From: Tolypeutes matacus
Taxonomy: Eukaryota; Chordata; Mammalia; Cingulata; Chlamyphoridae
Assembly (NCBI GenBank): GCA_026826555.1
Contig: JAKSZT010054215.1
Coordinates: forward strand, 26,007,155 to 26,071,154
Length of the DNA stretch: 64,000 bases
Direction of reading: 5' to 3'
Part shown: positions 55,101-64,000 of the stretch, piece by piece
Position numbering within the stretch: position 1 is the stretch's first letter
Layout: each line of letters opens with the position of its first letter
The notes under the pieces: model-generated
Databases searched by the model: none
Seen by the model: the letters and a program-made list of their open reading frames with translations, nothing else
Told to the model about the DNA's origin: nothing
Translations under genes and position numbers: made by a program

Positions 55101-55280
55101 ACTATATTTTGAGTGGAACAATTATGTAAGAAATCAATACAAAATTCCAAAGGGAGTGTAAATGGAAAAAGTCAAGTTAAATATGAACTTTCTTTGACAT
55201 GTTGGTTTTCAGCATAAAGTACATATTAATTTATTTTGTCTGTCCACAGTAGCCATGTTTCCAGCCGAACTCCAAAGCTA

Positions 55281-55556
<276 letters not shown>

Positions 55557-56004
55557 TTAGTGTATGGACCCACATGCTGAAGTTCTGCTTTCAAACACCC
55601 ATGTATATAATTGCGATGATTATTGTATATCCACAGTCTATAAACTATAGTAGTCAGTTTTGCAAGTAATGATTTTTATCAGATTGCAAAAATTAGATAA
55701 ATGATGCTTCAATGTACAGAATCTGAAAATGAAATATGCAATTAGAAATAAAAATATTGGCCCCATTTAAAAGTGCAATCTTTCTGCTGCTTATAAATCC
55801 TGGTTATTGGTTTTCTCTACTGTATATGCATGATAAAAAATGTAAAACATAGATAATAAGTCTTTATCCTTTTCAATGTAGTCTAATAATGGAAAATAAG
55901 TAATACTTACTTTGGCATTGGCTAAACTGTAAAACTACATTGAAAAGTATAAAATGCCATACATGTTTAAAGTGTTATAAAATAAGTTATCATATTTGGT
56001 TATT

Positions 56005-56120
56005 TTAGTACTTCTGTGAGGTTGCTCAGGGCAGTGTTGCTTTTCAGAGATGATGAGGCTGAGAGCATTTCCCAAAGTAGCCCAGCTCATTGGTAAAAGA
56101 GTTTGGATGATATCCTCTAC
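56005..56120 (-). mobile_element. MIR fragment
   Basis: Complement of MIR core: tcagagatgatgaggctgag, catttcccaaagtagccca. Confidence 0.55.
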
Positions 56121-56589
56121 TTCTCTACTAAAAATCTGGTTCTCTTTTCCCTAGCCATATCATCTAGACCAAAAAAGCATTTCTGGATAACTGTAGGTGA
56201 ATTAGCTTTTCAACTATTAATAACCTATGCTTTAATAGTATCATTTATCCTCTGTTTGGGAGTATTACTTGAATGCTAGTGGGCTACTTTCTGGTAATAG
56301 TCTAATTTGCACCAAAATAAATTCAGGTATCACTGTAAAATATTCATATTCTAACACCAGACATAGCCAATTTGTGAACAAGCTTTCATTTAAAGTATGA
56401 ATTCATAAGCTTTATGTTACACTGTCAAGTGAATCCATGGAGGGACTCATCGTATGTGTTTTTACTGCACAGCATGGGGCAGCCTCCTTTTCTGTTAAAC
56501 TTTTGCAATGACATCTACATCGCAGAGGCTAAAAATATCTCTTGGTCTATTCCGAGTTATTGAATTTGTTCTTTGTGAATCATATATTT

Positions 56590-56990
56590 AAAAATAATTG
56601 TCTCCCTTTGATTTGCCTATTCCTTCCTCCTGAGTCCCACTTTCCCATCTAGGCATATACTATCTTTGCAATGGCTATTTTGCTTGGTTCTCTAACTCAA
56701 ATTCTCCTCCATCCCAAAACAACCATGCCTACTTCCTATATTTCAGCACAAACCCTTAGCAAGGAAGACTGGTCTCCATTCCATATCTCTCTCCACACCT
56801 TGCTCACATCACTCCACTTTTTTTCAACTACTTTCTGCAAATCCATTGAGGCCCAGCTAAGCCAGACTTGACCTATGAAACCTTCCCTAACCATGAGCTC
56901 CCCTTTCTTTAAACTCTGTAAACAGTATAGGGGCATTTTTATGATTTTGCATCACTCTTCAATTAATCTCATGGTAACTTGTAGAACAAT
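56590..56990 (+). mobile_element. L2-like fragment
   Basis: caccttgctcacatcactcc, acctatgaaaccttccctaa and ccatgagctcccctttct fit an L2 3' half. Confidence 0.55.
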
Positions 56991-57133
56991 GCCTGGACTT
57001 GGGGGACACACTCTAGACTCTGCACTGGATATTTCTCCCGTATGATTCTGTAGGATTAGGTAATGTTACAAACTCCAACCCAGAAGTCTATTTCTCTTAA
57101 ATTCAAGTCAGTGCTACAAACTTGCATCTATTT

Positions 57134-57228
57134 TTTTTTTTTTTTTTTACCAGGAGGTCCCAGGGATCGAACCCAGATCCCTCCATATGTGAGATGGACA
57201 CCCAACCATTTGAGCCACATCCATCCCC
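57134..57228 (-). mobile_element. DAS-type SINE, short
   Basis: Own strand: ggggatggatgtggctcaaa to B box ggttcgatccc, then ctcctggt and a long T run on the plus strand. TSDs aacttgcatctattt (57119-57133) and aacttgtatctatttt (57229-57244). Confidence 0.9.
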
Positions 57229-57344
57229 AACTTGTATCTATTTTACCTTTGGCATTCCCCTAGTTTAGTGTTTCCCAAATCCTCCTAATCATAAGAATTG
57301 CTTGGAGGGTGGGTACAAGTTACAAAATACAAACCCAAATAAAG

Positions 57345-57855
57345 GGCATTTTGATGTGATAGGGGTGGCAGACTCTTTGATGGTCCCCACTTATCCTCAC
57401 TTCCTGGTATTCATGCCTTTGTATAATCCCTTCTGCATATAGGCGGGGCCTACGTCTTGCCACTATAACTTCTGTGATTATGTTACATAATATTCTAACT
57501 TCTGTCTTGCTAGTAGATCCTCTATAGACTCTCTCCCCTACTGCTTTGATGAAGTAAGCTGTCAGATGGAGCGGCCCACGTGGACTGAGGATGGGCTCTG
57601 TCCAGCAACCAGTAAGGACTGAATCCTGCCAACAAATATGCAAAGTAGAAAGCAAATAGTTTCCCAGTTGAGCCTCAGATGAGACCTCAGCCTGGACCAA
57701 CACCTTCAGTGCAGCCTTGTAAGAGAATTTGAAACAGAAGACCTAATTCAGCTGTTTCCAGTTTCCTGAAATATAGAAACTGTGAGATAACAAATACTTG
57801 TTTTTTTAAGCCACTAAGGTTATGTAATATTGTTACACAGTAATAGGTACCAATA
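57345..57855 (+). mobile_element. MaLR (MLT1-like) solo LTR
   Basis: Ends with the MaLR signature: cagaaactgtgagataacaa, taagccactaaggttatgta, attgttacacagtaatagg. The body has ctgctttgatgaagtaagct and ggactgaatcctgccaacaa. Old, with no internal retroviral region beside it. Confidence 0.75.
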
Positions 57856-58308
57856 GGCTATGTTAAAGGTAGTCTGAGCAATTACGTGATTCGACTCCTG
57901 TGATCAAGCAAGTTCTAGAATCATTGCCTTAGTTGATAGGTAGAAGCTGTATGATTTTTGGCATTTGTTAGAGGTATCAATGTTGCAAAGATCAATATCT
58001 TATGATCTTGAGAGCTTAGGAAAAGATAAAAGACTCTGAGATAAAGAACTCTGAATTAGTGTCAAAATTTGCAAAGGCTATATGACTACTATCTCTGGTT
58101 AATCTTAAAATCAGAAGGCTAAAATTCAAAGAGGATTGTGAAATAACATTGGGTAAAGGAATTCTTTCTGACTTATGGGTATTCATTCATTTCTAACTCA
58201 ACCTCCATGATCAACCTCAATAAAATCTCCTAATATTCTTTGAGCACTTAGTGAAAAGGAGCGCCTGTTGCTCCTAATATTTTTTAGGTATTACTATGTG
58301 TTTGTCTT

Positions 58309-58757
58309 GTGTGGTAGATTGAATTGTGTACCCCAGTTTGGGGCATGTTTCTGGTTATGGTTCACGCTCTGGTGGGTGTGGACACATTGTAAATAAGGTC
58401 CCTTCAAGATATTATTTCAGTTAGGGCATGGCTCAACTTAGGTTGGGCTTTCATCCAGATTACTGGAGTCCTTTATAAGCAGAAGGAAAATCAGACACAG
58501 AGAGAGAAGCCACAGGGAATGGACAGAGTCAGAAATCAATGGACCCCTGAGGAAAAAGGAGAAGACATCACCATATGCATTGCCAGGTGACAGAAAAGCC
58601 AAGGAATCCCAAAAATTGTCAGGCAGCCAGAGAATACCTACTCCAGGGGGAAGCATACTTTTTAGCCTCTGAAACTGTGAGCCAGTTACTATATAACTGG
58701 GTTACTATATAAGTCAACCCATTGTATGGCATTTGTTTTGTTAAGGAAACTAAAACT
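58309..58757 (+). mobile_element. MaLR-type solo LTR
   Basis: Starts tgtggtagattgaattgtgt, continues gtaccccag, ggagtcctttataagcag and cctctgaaactgtgagcc, and ends taagtcaacccattgtatgg and ggaaactaaaac. Confidence 0.75.
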
Positions 58758-59605
58758 TCTTGCCTCTTCAAATGGATAAAGCATATTCTTTTAGTTCAGC
58801 AGCCATATCTTATATTACTTTTATTTTCCTCAAAAAGTCAAATAAAATCTTCACATAACAAGTATTGAAACATACACACTGAATGAAATCCACTACCCTG
58901 TAAGCACGTAAGTTTTACACTCATGACATTTCATGAAATTGTTTTAAAAGATTTCATGGGCTGTTATAAGTGCATGATGAACCAGAAAGTTTGGAGAATT
59001 GTACTCCCATCCCAGGTCAGCTATATTTATTCCTGAGTTTCTTCATTTATTGAATAAGAATAAAATATTTGCCTATATTGTGCTTTTTATTCTAGGTAAA
59101 TTTTTTTCAATTAAGCACTTAAAAATGACAGTTCACATGTCCAGAGTTGAAGGTGCAAGAATTAGGTTCTGAGAAATAGAAATCATATTTGAGCAATTCT
59201 GCAATATCTGTAGGGAAGCATCCCCTTTTAATTTTAATTCTAGAACTGGGATGAAGATACAAACCACATCATTTGAAACTAGAAGTTTGTCTTAGAAAAG
59301 CATACAACTTCTTTTAAATGTGAAAATTTGTTATGTTTGAAGGATATTAAATTCATTACTGAAGTTTGACCTTATAGGTTTCCCTATAACTAGAGAGTCT
59401 GGAACAAAAATCAATAGTTTCTCACTATCTTTCCATACCTCTATATCTATGTGTCTGTGTCCAGGTCTCTTTCTCTTCCCTTTTCTCTTCCCCTTTTCTA
59501 CATCATTTTTGTCTCTGACCCACCACAATTGGCCAAAGAATGAAGTGTTATATCCTGTTATAAGCCACCACATTCAGCTGAAGAATGAAGCCTTCTATCC
59601 TGTTG

Positions 59606-60362
59606 CAGCAGTTTGATATTGTTTATGAATTCCAAAAACAGATATTGGATTATGTTTGTGAACTGGTCTGTTCCTCCGGGCATATTAGATTGGTTTGGAT
59701 TCAGAGGTTTCACTTTTACTTGATTGAGCTGTGATTAGGGCTTTGATTGGGCCACATTAGTGGGACTTGGTAGGTGGGGACTCACAGAGAAAACTAAACA
59801 GCAAAGGAGCTAGTTGGAGTTTTGATGCAGAGCCTGGAGAAGTAAAGACATGGAGAAGGAGGACATAAGGAAATTTTGGATATTGAAATCCCAGGAAGTA
59901 AATATGCAGGAGAAAACACAGAGGAATAGAGATGACTCCATAGACATGGCAGAGGCCAGGGAAGAGAGAGAGCCCGATAGTCTACAGCTGACCTTGTGGA
60001 GAGACCAGAGCAGCTGAGCCTGGAGAGGAATGAGCTCTTGGGGAGAGACCAGACTTATCCCAGCTTACAGCTGATATTGGTAGAAGCTGGGACCACGGAG
60101 TCTTAAGAGGAAGTGGAAGCTTGAACCCTTGCTGACAGAGATAGCCATTTGCTCCAACATGTGGCAACAGACTTTGGTGAGGGATGTAACTTATGCTTTA
60201 CGGCCTGATAACCGTAAGCTTCTACCCCAAATAAATACCCTTTATAAAAGCCAACAGAAAGAAAATATAAAATTCAAACCAAATGAATAAATAATAATAA
60301 AAAAGCCAACAGATTTTTGGTATTTTGCATCAGCACCCCTTTGGCTGACTAGTATACCTGTC
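59606..60362 (+). mobile_element. LTR-like element
   Basis: Starts tgttgcagcagtttgatatt near 59599-59606 and ends with cgtaagcttctaccccaaat, aaataccctttataaaagcc and ggtattttgcatcagcaccc, then tttggctgactagta. The 3' block parallels the element at 6.5 kb. Interrupted by a tail-only insert at 60259-60300. Class inferred from layout. Confidence 0.55.
60246..60313 (+). mobile_element. Tail-only retroposon insertion with 13-bp TSD
   Basis: aaaagccaacaga at 60246-60258 and again at 60301-60313 flanks a 42-bp A-rich piece ending caaatgaataaataataata, which resembles a DAS-SINE tail. There is no SINE head. Confidence 0.55.
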
Positions 60363-60764
60363 ATAAATCATAAGACTTTCTGGGATGGTTAACCCAACTG
60401 AGGACTCACACACTGGAAGCACATTGGTCTAAATATGTATAAAATGTAACATTAAGCACCTGTCATTTTAATTCCACTTATACAAATAGATGTAATTCCA
60501 AAGGCAAACTGTCAAAATATGTTTAACTTCATACCTCCCCTATTCTGTCCTTTTCTATACTTCCTCCCATTTGTTCTTGAGTCCCTTCCACAGGGCAGGT
60601 AGATTGCTAAGTACTGAAAAGACCAAGATATGCACATGTTCGCTACCAACAAGGAGCTCAACCCATTGAGGACTTTTCTTTAAAGAGTTGATGCGAAAAT
60701 TGTGTATGTAGGTAGCTAGAAAAGGAAAGCAGGACCCATCTTCTTCCTTCTTAGTGGTCAAAAA

Positions 60765-60980
60765 TCATGGGCTATGGATTCAGGAATATCATGCCTCAAA
60801 TCATAGCTCTACCGTTTACTACAATGCAGCCTCGGGCAAGAGGCTTAATCTAAATCTGCCTCCATTTTCTCATATGAAAATGGAATGCTGTGACATAATG
60901 CATTTTAAGAACTTAACAAAATGTGCATACTTCCATTACATTATCATCCACATAGCAACTACTTAGTAAATGCTATTATT
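60765..60980 (+). mobile_element. MIR, target of a DAS-SINE
   Basis: gctatggattcaggaatatc, gcagcctcgggcaagaggct, cctccattttctcatatga, tagtaaatgctattatt; the 3' tail continues after the SINE at 61183. Confidence 0.8.
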
Positions 60981-61168
60981 GGGAAGCGGCTGTGGCTCAA
61001 TCAGTAGGGCTCCCGTTTACCATATGGGAGGCCCCGGGTTCGGTTCCCGGGGCCTCCTGGTGAAGGCAAGCCCGCCCGCACGGCGTGGTTAGCTGACCCA
61101 GTGAGCACAAGCAGCAAGGGGGGGATAAATGAATAAATAAATAAAATCTTTAAAAATAAATAAATAAA
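60981..61168 (+). mobile_element. DAS-SINE, full length, young
   Basis: Begins gggaagcggctgtggctcaa, B box ggttcggttccc, GC-rich body (caagcccgcccgca) and (AAAT)n tail. TSDs taaatgctattatt at 60967-60980 and 61169-61182 are perfect. Only a few differences from the 7016-7196 copy. Confidence 0.97.
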
Positions 61169-61329
61169 TAAATGCTATTATTATTATTATTACTATTATT
61201 GCTAATATTTCTTAGTTAATATTGCAAAAACAATATTAAGGAATATTACAAAGCCTCAATTTCCAAAAATCTTTTTTGGAACTTTGATTTCAAGTCAAAC
61301 AAAGAGAATAGATTTAGCAGGAATTAATT

Positions 61330-61890
61330 GATTAAGACACTGAACAAATATTTATTAATTACCTACTAAGTATCAATAATGTTGTTACTGGGGGGAAAGG
61401 ATGAACAAAATTTAAAACCTGTTCTTGTGGAACTTTAAGTCATCTACTACAAAAAGCATTTCGATTTTTTCTAATGATTATAATAAAAGGGAATGGAAAG
61501 GAAGAAGTCAGGATGACTGTTTCAAAACTTTTGCCATTGCATGGACTGTGGAAGCTTTTAAAAGATAGGAGTAAGAATAGTTAGACACAAGTAATTCCTG
61601 TGTGTGTGTGCCAGCTGGGTCCAGAATACTGGATGGTCTTATAACCCATTACAGGATAAAATAGTTCTCTATTTGGCCATTTGTGTTGGGTGATAGACAA
61701 AAAAAGAGGAAGAATTATGGGGTGGGGGAGATAGGGAAGAGAATGAGGTTCCAGTAGGATAGCCATGTGGAAATGTAAAATACAAGGTAGGAGATGTGAA
61801 TTTAGACCACAGGGGGTATTCTTGACTGGAAATATAGAATTCAGAGACGTCAGTGTATATTCACTGAAACCTTGACTGTAGTACAGACAC
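61330..61890 (+). repeat. Old interspersed repeat, same type as 24.5 kb
   Basis: tatttattaattacctacta lead, then atagggaagagaatgaggtt and gaattcagagacgtcagtgt. Strongly diverged; family not assigned. The minus-strand frame at 61581-61946 is a shadow. Confidence 0.35.
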
Positions 61891-62252
61891 TTTTTCAGAG
61901 AAAGTAATAAAGGGTGTAAAAAACATTGCACTCTGGGAAATAACACTTAAGGGATAATTATGATACTGAGAAACTCTAGCCTGGGAAGTGGGAAGAAAAA
62001 GAGGTTATGCTTGCCTACAAAAGTCAACAGAGAAGAGAGTTTCAAGAAAGAAAAATTGGACTAGATAATTAAATACCACTGAGAAAGATGGTGTATCCTC
62101 AGCCATTAAACATTATTGATAAGGCAACAACCTCTGAGCAACCTAGCACTTCTATGAATGTTGGCCCCTGGTCTGAAACAATGTTGGGTGCTGCATTAAT
62201 TTCTTTACACCAGTTTTCAAAACTCTAGCTGTACGTTAAAATCACTTGGGGA

Positions 62253-62362
62253 GTGCTCACTTCAGCAGCACATATGCTAAAAGTAGAATGATACAGAGAA
62301 GATTAGTATGGCCCCTGCACAAAGATTGCACCCAAATTCATGAAGTGTTCCATATTTTTTTT
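62253..62362 (+). pseudogene. U6 snRNA retropseudogene
   Basis: Near full-length copy of the spliceosomal U6 snRNA: gtgctcacttcagcagcaca at the 5' end, the invariant tacagagaagatta (ACAGAGA box region), tatggcccctgc and gtgttccatatttt at the 3' end. About a dozen substitutions, many at former CpGs. There is no snRNA-type upstream promoter to be seen and it lies within a larger retroposed unit, so it is a dead copy. Confidence 0.95.
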
Positions 62363-62371
62363 AAAAAATTA

Positions 62372-62802
62372 GGGAGCAGATGTGGCTCAAGCAATTGGGC
62401 ACTTGTCTCCCACATGGGAGGTCATGGGTTTGGTTCCCAGTGCCTCCTCTAAAGAAGATGAGCAGATGCCACGATGAACAGATGCCACGATGAGCAGATG
62501 CCACGAGTAAATGCCGCAGATGCTGCAGCAAGTAGATGCCGCAACCAGCAGACACCACAACCACTGGAATAAGCAGACACTGCAACAGCTGCAACCAGCA
62601 GGTGCCACAACTACCGCAACCAGCAGATGCCACAACCAGCAGGGAACAGAAGTGGCTCAAGTGGTTGGGCACTCGCCTCCCACAGGGGAGGTCCTGGGTT
62701 TGGTCCTGGTGCCTCCTAAAGAAGACGAGCAGAAATGAGCCGACAGACGAGGGAGCCATCTAGGGGGGTGGGTGTGGGGTGGGGAATAAAAATAATTTAA
62801 AA
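62372..62802 (+). mobile_element. Dimeric DAS-SINE with CAG-rich spacer
   Basis: Two tRNA-like heads, gggagcagatgtggctcaag (62372) and gggaacagaagtggctcaag (62642), each followed by a B-box-like ggtttggttcccag or ggtttggtcctgg. Tail gggaataaaaataattt. DAS dimers are described for armadillo. Confidence 0.85.
62453..62641 (+). repeat. Degenerate minisatellite in the SINE spacer
   Basis: A dozen or more units of about 10-16 bp around gcagatgccac(aacca), e.g. gatgagcagatgccacga. All codon frames over it are incidental. Confidence 0.8.
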
Positions 62803-63304
62803 AAAATCACTTGGGGAGCTTTTAAAAAATACACCATTTTCCTTTCCACTCCAGAACAATTAAATAAAAAGTCAGTTTAGAATCACTGATTTATACCAGT
62901 AGAATATTAACAAATTGGATCATAAAAGAGTGTAAAAAATATGGGAAGTTATTTATCCCACAAAAACCTCTCTTCTTCATTTCAAAAAATAATAATAGGA
63001 ATATGTTATCACTTAGCTATGAAAGTGATTAGCAGAATGACTAGCATATAATAAATGTTTAATACATTTTGAACTATTTTCTTCTGAAAATGTCAGTCCA
63101 AATTCCTAAACTGCCAATTTAGTATCAGGGAATTTAGGCACTGGAATTATCTGGAATGATCTGGACCTTCTCCTTCCTCTTTCTCATTTAACCTTTAGAA
63201 GTACATTTATTTACAAATTGATGATCTGGGTTCCATGCAAAGTACATTGGTAAAGACTTACTCTAAAATGAATTTTCAATTTGGAATAATAATAGTTAAA
63301 TTGT

Positions 63305-63440
63305 TTCAGTGCTCACTGGGCATCAGGGACTTTTATCAGCACTTTATTCTAACAATTCCATGAGAGAGGTTTGGTTACTACCCTCATTTTACAGATGAGA
63401 AAGTAAGGCTCCGGAAGCTTAAATGACTTGCTCAGGCTTC
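63305..63440 (-). mobile_element. MIR fragment
   Basis: Complement of MIR core: cctcattttacagatgagaa, gcttaaatgacttgctcagg. Confidence 0.85.
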
Positions 63441-64000
63441 TCCTGCAGGGGCTTAGGTTCTCACCACCCTCCTCTCCTGCTGTACTCAGAGAAGACACAG
63501 ACAGACAAGGAAATACCAAGGTTACTTGGGAGCACATCCTCCAGGTAGACAGGCATGTGCCCTGCCACACGAGAAGGAACTCATGTTGTTCTTTGTACTT
63601 TCATGAGAATCTGAGGTTAGCAAATCTGGGCCTTCTGTCTAGTGGTCTGATATTTTGAGTCTTTTATCACCCTGTTTTCTGAAGTATTTAAATGAAAGAA
63701 TTGAAATAAGAATGGAACAGGAGTTCTCTTAGGGGTTTTCAGTATGTGCTTTCTCTTGAATTGAGTCAAAATAAATCAACGTGATAATTACGTCTTTGTT
63801 TTAAAAAATAGGCTAGACTTTTAAAGGTAAGAAGTATTCCTTCCAATGCCTTTACTTTTCCATTGTGAGTGAATGGATTTTTAGTGGTGAGAATTATTGA
63901 ACATACAACTCTAAATATAATATATAGATAAGGTTTCTTATACATGCACTGTTATTTTGGCAGAAATTAATTGAACTTTCTTAATATGGATCAGATTTCC

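Larger units (their letters stand above)
62253..62802 (+). mobile_element. Chimeric retroposon: U6 snRNA joined to a two-headed DAS-SINE
   Basis: Order: U6 (62253-62362), a 9-base A/T linker, SINE head 1 (62372), CAG-rich spacer (62453-62641), SINE head 2 (62642) and an A-rich tail. Only one pair of TSDs is seen, aaaatcacttggggag at 62238-62253 and 62803-62818; the last G may belong to U6. No duplication separates U6 from the SINE. U6 chimeras with L1 or SINE sequence are known in other mammals and are explained by a template jump during L1-driven reverse transcription. Confidence 0.85.

Noticed and set aside
57320..57703. 127-codon minus-strand frame
   Set aside because: It is antisense to a MaLR-type LTR.
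60981..61060. Functional tRNA-Ala gene
   Set aside because: A and B boxes are present, but the tRNA-like head continues into the SINE body and tail and has TSDs; it is a retroposon.
62253..62362. Functional U6 snRNA gene
   Set aside because: Many substitutions, no upstream TATA/PSE-like promoter seen, and it is part of a retroposed unit.
62361..62759. 132-codon minus-strand frame rich in Cys, Ser and His
   Set aside because: It is a translation of the SINE dimer and its repeated spacer; the regularity comes from the minisatellite.

Overview
This is mammalian nuclear DNA, almost certainly from an armadillo (Dasypus-like xenarthran). The lineage call rests on several tRNA-Ala-derived DAS-type SINEs, two of them nearly identical to each other, and on L1 3' ends with a xenarthran character. 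There is no bacterial, phage or plasmid signature. The DNA is AT-rich, repeat-dense and lacks long ORFs, as expected inside introns of a very large gene.

The window lies inside one gene on the minus strand, DCC, the netrin-1 receptor. Six exons can be read with exact splice sites and matching codon phases. In transcript order they are 55334-55528 (C-terminal part of fibronectin III repeat 6), 49607-49639 and 31011-31076 (two short juxtamembrane exons), 20060-20222 (transmembrane helix), 13380-13606 (cytoplasmic P1 motif region) and 1667-1783 (start of the P2 region). Each junction restores an intact codon, and together they give about 230 residues with no stop or frameshift. Exons upstream (Ig and FN3 1-5) and downstream (rest of P2, P3, 3' UTR) lie outside the window. 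No second gene was recognised in the introns.

The rest is a layered set of mobile elements. The oldest layer is MIR, L2, MER5A, MER20, other hAT-type elements and a HAL1/L1M element at 9.0-11.0 kb. A middle layer is MaLR-like LTRs near 6.5, 57.4, 58.3 and 59.6 kb and an L1 with 5' UTR and ORF1 at 38.3-40.2 kb. The youngest layer is the DAS-SINEs at 7.0, 52.7, 57.1, 61.0 and 62.4 kb, four of them with readable target-site duplications (TSDs) of their own.

The most unusual object is at 62253-62802: a near full-length U6 snRNA copy joined directly to a two-headed DAS-SINE, the whole unit flanked by one shared 15-16 bp TSD. It reads as a single template-switching retroposition. Also worth a second look are a tail-only insertion at 60246-60313, a 90-bp tandem duplication followed by a TATA-like box and a once-interrupted reading frame (11336-12282), a 47-bp imperfect palindrome at 37749, a GC-rich insert splitting an L1 at 20.8-21.4 kb, and two DCC exons with weak, AT-rich 3' splice sites.
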